Both the position numbers and the translations under genes were made by a program. Below, piece by piece: positions 7,485 to 14,513 of a DNA stretch of 14,824 nt. The stretch's first letter is position 1. Each line of letters begins with the position of its first letter. Source of the stretch: Clostridiales bacterium UBA1381. Lineage in GTDB: Bacteria > Bacillota > Clostridia > UBA1381. The stretch is taken from contig DBQZ01000134.1 in NCBI GenBank assembly GCA_002305435.1, positions 7,270 to 22,093 on the forward strand. The letters run 5' to 3'. The notes below the pieces were generated by a model. It saw nothing but the letters and a program-made list of their open reading frames with translations. It did no database searches and was not told the origin of the DNA.

Positions 7485-7499
7485 ATATTGGGCTTTGTT

Positions 7500-8339
7500 T
7501 TATACCCGGTATTCAAATGCGCCGGGATACGCACGTATTAGCTCTTCGTTTTCTAACACCTCAGCCGGGATCTTGTCTGTAAGCCCGAGCTGGTAGGCGG
7601 TAAAGTCGCATATGCCGTGACGGTCGTTATCATCTATTATCGTTTGCGACATCAGATTGTCGGGATCGGAGTCTGTGAAATATTCTGATATTTCATCGCT
7701 TATCCCCTCGTGCGGAGCGGCGACAGAAAGGTCGCTTGCGCCGAACAACCGCAGGATTTGTTTTGCTATCATCTGCGGCGGAAGCGGTGAATCGTCCTCG
7801 TCATCCCGATATATAAACGATACCTCGTCAAAACGGCTGTCGCTCTTGTTGTAGTAATACGGCCTTGCGTAAGAGGAGCCGCTGTCATTTATAAAGACTG
7901 CGTAGCACACCCCGTCTGCGCCGTACTGTTCCATCAGAGCATCTGTGTCGAGGGAGGCGATATATTCATAAACGGCCTCCTCAAACCCGGACGGGTCATC
8001 CTCTGCTGAACCGTCATAGATAAATTCGTAATTAAGGGCTGCATCGTTTAGTATAAGTCCGGAGCTTTTGCCGTACCGCTCTGCCTGGGAGCTGATGTAT
8101 TCGGACGCTTCGTCAAGAATATCCTTCTGCTCGGAACGTTCTGTCTTGCTCCAAGCCATGTAATCATCCTGAGCATAAATGCTTATGAGCAGGTTTTTCT
8201 CCGTAATAAGGCAGGCGCTGCCGCAGGAGGAATCCTGGCGGCTTTTGTGCTCGGCGGAGAGGACGGAGAAGAAGCCGGCGGAGGCGGCGCATAATGAGGC
8301 GACCATCACCGCTGTGGCTATCGTCTTGAATTTTTTCAT
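7500..8339 (-). CDS. Secreted protein resembling a zincin-type peptidase with a degenerate HExxH motif; function unknown
   Basis: The 279-residue product begins with a clear signal peptide (MKKFKTIATAVMVASLCAAS, cleavage probably after Ala29), so it should be exported; Cys39 and Cys43 follow soon after. The rest is acidic. Residues 191-204 (IAKQILRLFGASDL) look like the HExxHLFGAxDL helix of a group of gut-Firmicute metallopeptidase-like proteins, with DNLM at 227-230 where a Met-turn-like segment is expected and DFTAYQLGLTD at 245-255. In this copy the zinc ligands and the catalytic Glu are replaced: Lys193 and Gln194 for His-Glu, Arg197 for the second His. If the relation is right, the protein cannot bind zinc the usual way and may be a pseudoenzyme with a binding role. 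The start is supported by GGAGGA about 7 bases upstream. It begins one base after the stop of the G5/3D gene, so the two are very likely co-translated. The family relation is from memory and moderate in strength. Confidence 0.72.
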   Translation of the reverse strand: MKKFKTIATAVMVASLCAASAGFFSVLSAEHKSRQDSSCGSACLITEKNLLISIYAQDDYMAWSKTERSEQKDILDEASEYISSQAERYGKSSGLILNDAALNYEFIYDGSAEDDPSGFEEAVYEYIASLDTDALMEQYGADGVCYAVFINDSGSSYARPYYYNKSDSRFDEVSFIYRDDEDDSPLPPQMIAKQILRLFGASDLSVAAPHEGISDEISEYFTDSDPDNLMSQTIIDDNDRHGICDFTAYQLGLTDKIPAEVLENEELIRAYPGAFEYRV

Positions 8340-8340
8340 G

Positions 8341-9486
8341 TTAATCCTCCAGAATATATACTACGGCGCTCCTCCTGCCGAAAGAACGGGCTTCGGAGGA
8401 AGAGGTATAGCATAAGTCTATCTTATTCCCCTTTATCGCCCCGCCCGTATCCTGGGCTACTGCCGTACCGTAGCTCCACGAGCCATCGGCAGCGGCGACA
8501 TATACCTTTGTACCAAGAGGTATAACCGAGGGGTCAACCGCAATAACGCCCTTTCTCAATGGTGTACCCATTGCTGTGGTAGAGTGTCCGCCGTTTTCTG
8601 AGGGTGATGTCGAATAGGCGGTAGCGGTGACTGTTATCTTTTTGGAATACGCCATTCCGTTTACCGTACCGGACGTTGCATCAACGCTTACCTTTGATGA
8701 GGATGAGGAGGCCTGCTTTTTAGCCGGGGCCTCTGTCGGACGGGGAGTGGGGGTAGCGGTTCCTCTTGCTATTACCTTATCGGATGCTTCCTTTACAACA
8801 CGCTCTTCAACGAGTGTGCGGGAGCTTTCGGAGCCGTCTTTCGTTTCCACGGAATATACAAGCTCTTTTTCGCCGGTCTCTCCTTCTGAGGTGACTTTTT
8901 CTTCGCCCTGCATCATAGAGGGATCATCAACGTACGTCACCCCGAAATCTATCGGAGCGGTTTCGGTTTCAGTTGTGGTATCTATGCGGATTATCCGTAT
9001 CTGCATACCGTCGCTCACAGCCGTATCGGCTTCGGGAACGAGCCTGTCGTTATCATCAACCGTATAGGCGGCTTCTGCTACGGCCTCGCCAACTGTGCCC
9101 TTTGTAACGTTCGCCGTTGTTGAACCGTCGGCTGTTGTAATTGTTACCGTTCCGGCACGGGTTATGACGATGTTTGCAGCGTCATAGAGGACAGAGTCGG
9201 GGGAGACGTTTAAAATATCGTTTTCTCCCAGCTCCAGGCCGCATTCCTCCAAAAGGCCGGAGGCGGTTTCCTGACGGGTTTTAACGGTTATGCTGTTCTC
9301 AAACCCTGAGAGGGCATCTATTTCTTTTATAATAACCTCTTTGCCGGCCTTGTCGTTAGCAGCGCCCATAAGGGCAGTTGCCAGTACGGCTGAAGCGGCT
9401 GCCGCTGCGGCAAATCTGCGACGGCGGCGTTTGCGGCGCTCCCTTAGCTCGCGGCGTTTTATTATTCTTTCCATTATCTTATCCAT
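8341..9486 (-). CDS. G5 and 3D domain cell-wall protein, YabE-like (predicted lytic transglycosylase-type)
   Basis: The 381-residue product starts with a very basic stretch (residues 9-24, many Arg) and an Ala-rich membrane segment or signal (25-43), so it is anchored or exported. Two DUF348 (YabE-type) repeats follow at about 52-108 and 109-167, then a G5 domain at about 168-243, a Pro/Thr linker with TPTPRPTEAP, and a C-terminal 3D domain at about 284-380. The 3D domain has its three conserved aspartates in place: Asp318 (AVDPSVIPLGTKVYV), Asp346 (AQDTGG) and Asp357 (KIDLCY). Proteins of this layout are related to resuscitation-promoting factors and act on peptidoglycan in Firmicutes. I chose the ATG at 9486, preceded by AGAAGGG; a TTG start at 9522 would add MFFTQDKEGNVL and has no binding site. 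The gene is first in its unit, behind a strong promoter. Confidence 0.88.
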   Translation of the reverse strand: MDKIMERIIKRRELRERRKRRRRRFAAAAAASAVLATALMGAANDKAGKEVIIKEIDALSGFENSITVKTRQETASGLLEECGLELGENDILNVSPDSVLYDAANIVITRAGTVTITTADGSTTANVTKGTVGEAVAEAAYTVDDNDRLVPEADTAVSDGMQIRIIRIDTTTETETAPIDFGVTYVDDPSMMQGEEKVTSEGETGEKELVYSVETKDGSESSRTLVEERVVKEASDKVIARGTATPTPRPTEAPAKKQASSSSSKVSVDATSGTVNGMAYSKKITVTATAYSTSPSENGGHSTTAMGTPLRKGVIAVDPSVIPLGTKVYVAAADGSWSYGTAVAQDTGGAIKGNKIDLCYTSSSEARSFGRRSAVVYILED

Positions 9487-9511
9487 TAAAACATTCCCTT
9501 CTTTGTCTTGG

Positions 9512-9530
9512 GTAAAGAACAATTCTTTAC
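9512..9530. promoter_or_regulatory. Perfect 19-bp palindrome over the predicted start point of the G5/3D gene promoter (candidate operator)
   Basis: GTAAAGAA-CAA-TTCTTTAC is an inverted repeat with 8-bp perfect arms and a 3-base centre. Its upstream edge is one base from the -10 box of the leftward promoter, so it spans the expected transcription start. This is a classical place for a repressor dimer. I do not recognise the repeat as the site of a known regulator (it does not match LexA, BlaI or NrdR boxes as I know them). It could also form a hairpin at the 5' end of the mRNA. Confidence 0.6.
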
Positions 9531-9531
9531 A

Positions 9532-9560
9532 AGTATACTACAAATGTTTCGTTTTGTCAA
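9532..9560 (-). promoter_or_regulatory. Near-consensus sigma-A promoter for the G5/3D gene unit
   Basis: Reading leftward, TTGACA (9560-9555) and TATACT (9537-9532) are separated by exactly 17 bases, one mismatch from full consensus. The start would fall near 9525, about 40 bases before the G5/3D ATG. This is the only strong leftward promoter visible upstream of the wall genes and, through read-through, of the cobalamin genes. Confidence 0.85.
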
Positions 9561-9693
9561 CAGCTTTATTACAAAAATATTACGAAAATGTATCAATTGT
9601 AACATCTACACAAAAGATATAGAAATAAAAGAATAGATTTTTCAAAAAGCGGGTAATACTTCTAATAAGTAAATATATAGGAGGAAAACAGGG

Positions 9694-9966
9694 ATGAGCA
9701 ATATGACAAAGAGAGTGGTTATCCTCGATGGGATAAGCTCAAAGTACATTGCCCAGGCGATAATTGTTTTAAAGGAATACGACCCGGCAGCTGAGGAGGA
9801 TATTGTGAGGGAGGCGGAGAAGATAGTGAAAAATTATATGCAGAAAAACCCGCCCGCCCGCAAGTCTCGCAAAAGGCGCAGGAAGGGCTTTTCGGCGGCA
9901 GCTGTGACTGCGGCGGCGCTTATTGCGGCATCGTTTGTTATAGCGGCTGTGGTTATGGCTTTGTGA
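9694..9966 (+). CDS. Small tail-anchored membrane protein of unknown function (90 aa)
   Basis: An AGGAGG about 11 bases before the ATG supports this start. Residues 1-52 form a predicted cytosolic part (KRVVILDGISSKYIAQAII, then an acidic helix ending EAEKIVKNYM). A strongly basic patch (residues 56-64, Arg/Lys) is followed by one Ala/Val-rich membrane segment at about 68-90 that reaches the C-terminus. This suggests a protein held by its tail with the N-terminus in the cytoplasm. Similar short N-terminal sequences are, as I recall, common in uncharacterised proteins of gut Clostridia, but I cannot name a function. It is transcribed divergently from the G5/3D gene across a 207-base AT-rich gap and is closed by its own terminator, so it is a single-gene unit. 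A weak TTCAAA-16-TAATAA (9641-9668) is the best rightward promoter candidate and is not convincing. Confidence 0.8.
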   Translation: MSNMTKRVVILDGISSKYIAQAIIVLKEYDPAAEEDIVREAEKIVKNYMQKNPPARKSRKRRRKGFSAAAVTAAALIAASFVIAAVVMAL

Positions 9967-9979
9967 GGGGTATTCTGGC

Positions 9980-10018
9980 AGGCAGTATTCCGATTTTGGA
10001 AGATAGTCTGCCTTTTTT
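9980..10018 (+). terminator. Intrinsic terminator after the small membrane protein gene
   Basis: AGGCAG (9980-9985) pairs with CTGCCT (10008-10013), and an inner TTCC/GGAA stem closes a short loop across an unequal internal loop. Six T residues follow directly (10013-10018). It starts 13 bases after the stop codon. Confidence 0.85.
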
Positions 10019-10063
10019 ATATGGGAATATACTGAAAAAATTGATATAAATACTCAAAATCCC

Positions 10064-10092
10064 TTGAAATTTCCCGGCGAAAATGATATAAT
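10064..10092 (+). promoter_or_regulatory. Sigma-A promoter in front of recJ
   Basis: TTGAAA (10064-10069) and a perfect TATAAT (10087-10092) are separated by 17 bases. Transcription would begin near 10099, leaving a 57- to 90-base leader depending on which recJ start is used. No further promoter or terminator is evident until the window end, so recJ, rel, yaaA and recF are probably one transcript. Confidence 0.85.
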
Positions 10093-10188
10093 TATTCTAT
10101 TAACGAAGATTATTTATAAGAAATATCAGAACCGGCAGCGGTCAAAAGGGGGCTTATGCCGGAAAAGAGTTGTTGTTTGGAGAAGCAT

Positions 10189-11925
10189 ATGCGAACGAAG
10201 AATTGGATTTTTAAGAACAGGGGACAATCCGCCCAAGAGGTGGAGATGCTGGCAAAACGCTATAACTTACCCAAGGTGATAGCGACTTTGCTTTTAAACC
10301 GCGGCCTAAAGACCGATGAGCAGATACGTTCCTACGTGACAAAGTCCATGCACGGAATCCATAACCCCTCGCTCCTGCCCGATATGGACAAGGCTGCCGA
10401 ACGCACGGCTCGGGCTGTGGAAAACGGGGAGCGGATAGTTATATACGGCGATTATGACGTTGACGGGATAACGTCTACCGCCCTTTTGTACGATTTTTTA
10501 AAAAACCACGGCGCCAATGTGGAATATTACATACCGGACAGGTATCAGGAAGGCTACGGCCTGAATATAATGGCTGTAAACAAGCTGGCAAAAAGCGGAG
10601 CCAAGCTGATGATAAGCGTGGACTGCGGCATAACTGCCGTAGGTGAGGTGAGCCTTGCTAAGGTGCTGGGCATGGAAACAGTAATAACCGACCACCATAC
10701 CTGCAAGGAGAAGCTGCCCGAGGATGCGGTAGCTGTTGTAAATCCAAAGATACCCGACTGCGGCTATCCGTTTGACGGTCTGGCAGGAGTTGGGGTTGCG
10801 TTTAAGCTGGCGTTGGCAACGGCGATGTACATGGGGGAAAGCACTACCGAATGTTTTAACCGCTACTGTGACCTTGCGGCTTTGGGAACGGTGGCAGACG
10901 TGGTTCCGCTGCTTGATGAGAACAGGATTATAGTAGACCGGGGGCTTAAGTCTCTGGCTGATTCAAAAAGGCCGGGGATACGAAAAATGCTTGAGCTCTC
11001 CGGTGCAGATAAAAGACCGCTCACCTCTTCTTCGATAGCGTTTTCTCTTGCTCCGAGGCTAAACGCCGCAGGAAGGCTTGGCAATGCTTCAACTGCCGTT
11101 GAGCTGCTTTTGAGCAGTGATGAGAAAAAAGCGTATGAGATAGCATTAAAGCTCGATGAAGAAAACCGCAAGCGTCAGATGATGGAACAGAAAATCTTTG
11201 ATGAGGCTCTTGAGCTTACCGAAAGAGATCCGCTGTTTGATAAAAAGAGGGTCATAGTGCTTGCAAAGGAGGGCTGGCATCAGGGCGTAATAGGGATTGT
11301 GGCGTCGAGGATATGCTCGCGCTTTTATAAACCCTGCATACTTATCTCGTGCGAAAACGGCGCCGGGAAAGGCTCCGGCAGAAGCGTGGATGGTTTTAAC
11401 CTGTTTGATGCCCTGAGCAACTGCGAGGAGTTTTTGACAAACTTCGGAGGCCATTCCATAGCGGCGGGATTAAACATAAACTCTGCCGATATTGAGGATT
11501 TTACAAAGAAGATAAACCAGTATGCCGAAAAGAATATGAAGCCTGAGGCTATGGTGCCTTCGGTTAAGATAGACTGTATTTTAAATCCGGCGGCGGTATC
11601 GGTGAAAAACTGCCGCGCACTTTCCGTATTTGAGCCGTTTGGAATGTGCAATGAAAAGCCGGTATTTGCAATTATGAACCAGACGATACTTGCAATAGGA
11701 AGGATGGGGATGGCTGATAAGCATCTGCGCCTTCGGGCGGGCTCAGGTAACCACGTGCTAAACTGCGTTGGCTTTGGCATGGGGGAATACATGGATTTTT
11801 TCCGGCAGGGAGACCGTGTGGATTTGGCATTTCAGATGGATATAAATACGTATCAGGGTACAAAGCAGGCACAGCTTGTGCTCAAGGATATAAAAAAGGC
11901 GGCAAGTCCCGCAGATGCCGGCTAA
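10189..11925 (+). CDS. recJ: Single-stranded-DNA-specific exonuclease RecJ
   Basis: RecJ degrades single-stranded DNA 5' to 3' in recombination, mismatch and base-excision repair, using Mn/Mg ions. The product is 578 residues from this start. The DHH phosphoesterase core has DYDVDG at 88-93 and the name-giving DHH at 168-170 (VITDHHTC), with further acidic metal ligands in SVDCGIT and ALGTVADVVP. The DHHA1 part has GWHQGVIGIVASR from 362, GSGRS and FGGHSIAAG at 419-427, then a C-terminal OB-like region. I prefer the ATG at 10189, where GGAG sits 6 bases upstream and the protein begins MRTKNWIFKN, like other clostridial RecJ. An in-frame ATG at 10156, behind AAAGGGGG, would add MPEKSCCLEKH and cannot be excluded. 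It is followed by rel after 78 bases, with no apt gene between as is often found in Firmicutes. Confidence 0.93.
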   Translation: MRTKNWIFKNRGQSAQEVEMLAKRYNLPKVIATLLLNRGLKTDEQIRSYVTKSMHGIHNPSLLPDMDKAAERTARAVENGERIVIYGDYDVDGITSTALLYDFLKNHGANVEYYIPDRYQEGYGLNIMAVNKLAKSGAKLMISVDCGITAVGEVSLAKVLGMETVITDHHTCKEKLPEDAVAVVNPKIPDCGYPFDGLAGVGVAFKLALATAMYMGESTTECFNRYCDLAALGTVADVVPLLDENRIIVDRGLKSLADSKRPGIRKMLELSGADKRPLTSSSIAFSLAPRLNAAGRLGNASTAVELLLSSDEKKAYEIALKLDEENRKRQMMEQKIFDEALELTERDPLFDKKRVIVLAKEGWHQGVIGIVASRICSRFYKPCILISCENGAGKGSGRSVDGFNLFDALSNCEEFLTNFGGHSIAAGLNINSADIEDFTKKINQYAEKNMKPEAMVPSVKIDCILNPAAVSVKNCRALSVFEPFGMCNEKPVFAIMNQTILAIGRMGMADKHLRLRAGSGNHVLNCVGFGMGEYMDFFRQGDRVDLAFQMDINTYQGTKQAQLVLKDIKKAASPADAG

Positions 11926-12003
11926 ACGCAGGCGGCTGGGACGCTCCGGGCGGATGTTCACAAGAATCCGTATGGGGCAGACATGGGAAAGAGGTGTTTT
12001 ATT

Positions 12004-14268
12004 ATGACGGCTGAGAAAGAAGAATTGAGAAAGAGCGCTATTCTTGCGCCCGATAAAATGGCGTATGTTGAGGAAGAGGATACAGACGAGATAGTACGGA
12101 GGATAGTGGAAGCCGTTCACAGCTACAGCCCCCATGCTAATACCGACATGATAGAAATAGCGTACTTTGTGGCAAAGGATGCACATAAGAATCAATTCAG
12201 AAAATCCGGCGCAAAGTATATAGAACACCCTGTACAGATTGCATATATAGCCTCGCAGCTGTCGCTTGATGCGGTTTCAATAGCAGCAAGCCTTCTGCAT
12301 GACGTTGTTGAGGATACGCCGTGGACGTCGGAGGATGTGGCGGCGCTGTTCGGCCGTCAGGTGGCAGAGATAGTGGACGGGGTAACAAAACTTAAAAAGA
12401 TAAAATATACCACCCAGGAGGAACAGCAGGTCGAAAACCTGAGAAAGATGTTCCTTGCAATGGCAAAGGATATAAGGGTCGTGGTGATAAAACTTATCGA
12501 CCGGCTCCATAATATGCGTACGCTGAAATATATGCCGCACGATAAGCAGCTTAGAATATCGAAAGAAACACTCGAGGTTTACGCCCCTCTGGCACACCGG
12601 CTCGGTATGTCGAAGATAAAGGTGGAGCTTGAGGATTTGGGGCTTAAATACCTCGACCCGGTGGCTTATGAGGAAATACGCAGGGAAATTCACCAGAAGA
12701 AGGAACAGAGAGAGCAGTATATCGCAGATATTATCGCCGTCTTGAACGGGAAAATCGAAGAGGCGGGGATAAAGGGACAGGTTACAGGCAGGGCAAAGCA
12801 TTTCTACAGCATATTCCGTAAGATGTACGGTCAAAACAAGACGATAGATGAGATATACGACTTGTTTGCGGTGAGGGTTATAGTAGATACTGTAACCGAC
12901 TGCTATACTGTGCTTGGAATGGTGCACGATTTGTATACTCCTGTGCCGATGCGGTTTAAAGACTATATCGCAACCCCGAAACCGAATATGTACCAGTCCC
13001 TGCATACGACGGTAATAGGCCCAAACGGTACGCCGTTTGAGATACAGATACGTACGTGGGAAATGCACAAGGTCGCAGAGGAAGGTATCGCCGCTCACTG
13101 GAAGTATAAAGAGGGGATTTCCGGAGAGAACGATATGGATTCCAAGCTCGAATGGGTGAGGAAACTTTTAGAGACTCAGGTAGATATAATTGATACAGAC
13201 GATTTCATGAACACGCTAAAAATCGACCTTTTTGCCGATGAAGTGTTCGTGTTCACGCCTCAGGGCAAGGTGGTATCGCTGCCGGCGGGCAGTACGGTTA
13301 TAGATTTTGCGTTTGCGATACATTCGGCAGTCGGTTACAAGATGAGCGGGGCGAAAGTAAATAACAAGATCGTTCCCAACAACTACCGTTTGCAGAACGG
13401 GGAAATTGTAGAGATACTTACCGGCAATACGAAAGGCCCCAGCCGTGACTGGCTGCAGATAGTAAAAACATCTCAGGCAAAGAGCAAGATAAACCAGTGG
13501 TTCAAAAGGGAGAGACGGCCGGAAAATATCGTACACGGCAAGGAGCTTCTCGAACGTGAGGTACGGCGTATGGGCTATACGCACGCTCAGCTGTTCCGCC
13601 CGGAATGGATGGATATACTCTTAAAGCGTTACGGCTTTGCAACGATTGACGACCTTTACGCAAGCATAGGCTATGGTGCTCTTACAGCCCAGAAGGTGAT
13701 AATGCGGCTGCGTGACGAATATATAAAGGAGCAGCGCAAAAAGCCTAAGACCGAGGAGGAGATATTAAGCGGTCTGTCGTCGTCAAAGGAGGACGAAAAG
13801 CAAAAGCACCGTGGTTCGGGGATAATAGACGTAAAAGGGATAGAAAACTGCCTCGTACGGCTTGCCCACTGCTGCAATCCTGTGGCGGGCGATGATATAA
13901 TCGGATTTATCACCAAGGGACGTGGGGTGTCGGTACACAGGCGGGATTGCCCGAACATGAATACAGACCATATGAGCGAGGAGGACAAAAACCGTCTCAT
14001 AGAGGTTTCGTGGTCTGACAGATCCGGAAAATACGTCACAAGCGTCCAGCTCGAGGCTCCCGATCATCAGGGACTGCTTCTTGCGGTGACGGAGGTTATA
14101 AACAACCTGAAATTCCCGATGAAGTCGGCTAATGCTTTCGTTACGAAAAAGGGGATTGCCGTTGTGCAGGTTGGAGTTGAGATAAGCGGCACTGAGGAGC
14201 TGGCGCTTCTGATGAAAAAGCTCAAGCAGATACCGGCAGTAACCTCGGTATCGAGAATATCCAATTGA
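12004..14268 (+). CDS. rel: Bifunctional (p)ppGpp synthetase/hydrolase (RelA/SpoT, Rel type)
   Basis: This is the long RSH enzyme of the stringent response, making (p)ppGpp from GTP/GDP and ATP on starved ribosomes and also degrading it. The product is 754 residues. The HD hydrolase domain keeps His99-Asp100 in HDVVEDT and the RLHNMRTL motif, so hydrolysis should be active. The synthetase has RFKDYIA from residue 317 and PNMYQSLHT; the RxKD form is that of bifunctional enzymes rather than the ExDD of synthetase-only RelA. A TGS domain (about 407-465), a conserved-Cys region with HCCNP (622-626) and a C-terminal ACT domain (about 678-754) complete the usual layout. I chose the ATG at 12004, preceded by AAGAGG at 8-base spacing; the upstream ATG at 11983 would add MGKRCFI and swallow that site. 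It sits between recJ and yaaA in the same direction. Confidence 0.96.
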   Translation: MTAEKEELRKSAILAPDKMAYVEEEDTDEIVRRIVEAVHSYSPHANTDMIEIAYFVAKDAHKNQFRKSGAKYIEHPVQIAYIASQLSLDAVSIAASLLHDVVEDTPWTSEDVAALFGRQVAEIVDGVTKLKKIKYTTQEEQQVENLRKMFLAMAKDIRVVVIKLIDRLHNMRTLKYMPHDKQLRISKETLEVYAPLAHRLGMSKIKVELEDLGLKYLDPVAYEEIRREIHQKKEQREQYIADIIAVLNGKIEEAGIKGQVTGRAKHFYSIFRKMYGQNKTIDEIYDLFAVRVIVDTVTDCYTVLGMVHDLYTPVPMRFKDYIATPKPNMYQSLHTTVIGPNGTPFEIQIRTWEMHKVAEEGIAAHWKYKEGISGENDMDSKLEWVRKLLETQVDIIDTDDFMNTLKIDLFADEVFVFTPQGKVVSLPAGSTVIDFAFAIHSAVGYKMSGAKVNNKIVPNNYRLQNGEIVEILTGNTKGPSRDWLQIVKTSQAKSKINQWFKRERRPENIVHGKELLEREVRRMGYTHAQLFRPEWMDILLKRYGFATIDDLYASIGYGALTAQKVIMRLRDEYIKEQRKKPKTEEEILSGLSSSKEDEKQKHRGSGIIDVKGIENCLVRLAHCCNPVAGDDIIGFITKGRGVSVHRRDCPNMNTDHMSEEDKNRLIEVSWSDRSGKYVTSVQLEAPDHQGLLLAVTEVINNLKFPMKSANAFVTKKGIAVVQVGVEISGTEELALLMKKLKQIPAVTSVSRISN

Positions 14269-14296
14269 TATACTTATTTTTGAAAGGCGTTTTGTA

Positions 14297-14512
14297 ATGC
14301 GTAAGGAAACGATAACAATAACAACCGAATATATAAAGCTCGACCAGCTCTTAAAATTTTCCGGGCTGGCATCAACGGGCGCAGAGGCAAAGGATTTAAT
14401 TGCTTCCGGCTGCGTCAGCGTTAACGGCGAGGTCTGTCTTGCACGTGGCAAGAAGCTGCGTCCGAATGATACGGTCGTCCTTGAGGGCGAGGCGGAGCTT
14501 TTGGTGGAATGA
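14297..14512 (+). CDS. yaaA: S4-domain RNA-binding protein YaaA
   Basis: This 71-residue protein is almost entirely an S4 RNA-binding fold: IKLDQLLKFSGLASTGAEAK, then SGCVSVNGEVCLARGKKLRP and a short C-terminal strand. In Firmicutes this gene normally stands directly before recF, and YaaA has been linked to ribosome (large subunit) maturation. AAAGG lies about 10 bases upstream of the ATG, and the gene starts 28 bases after the rel stop. recF begins one base after its stop codon, so translation is likely coupled. Identification rests on the S4 pattern, the size and the recF neighbour. Confidence 0.9.
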   Translation: MRKETITITTEYIKLDQLLKFSGLASTGAEAKDLIASGCVSVNGEVCLARGKKLRPNDTVVLEGEAELLVE

Positions 14513-14513
14513 T

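Noticed and set aside
7426..7499. Cobalamin riboswitch in front of cbiET
   Set aside because: The gap is too short and no B12-box-like conserved element is visible.
9487..9522. TTG start at 9522 for the G5/3D gene
   Set aside because: It lies inside the palindrome close to the predicted transcription start, and a good ribosome binding site precedes the ATG at 9486.
9561..9693. Possible small RNA or further gene in the AT-rich gap between the divergent genes
   Set aside because: I see only AT-rich sequence, a weak rightward promoter candidate and the ribosome binding site; no stable fold or codon pattern.
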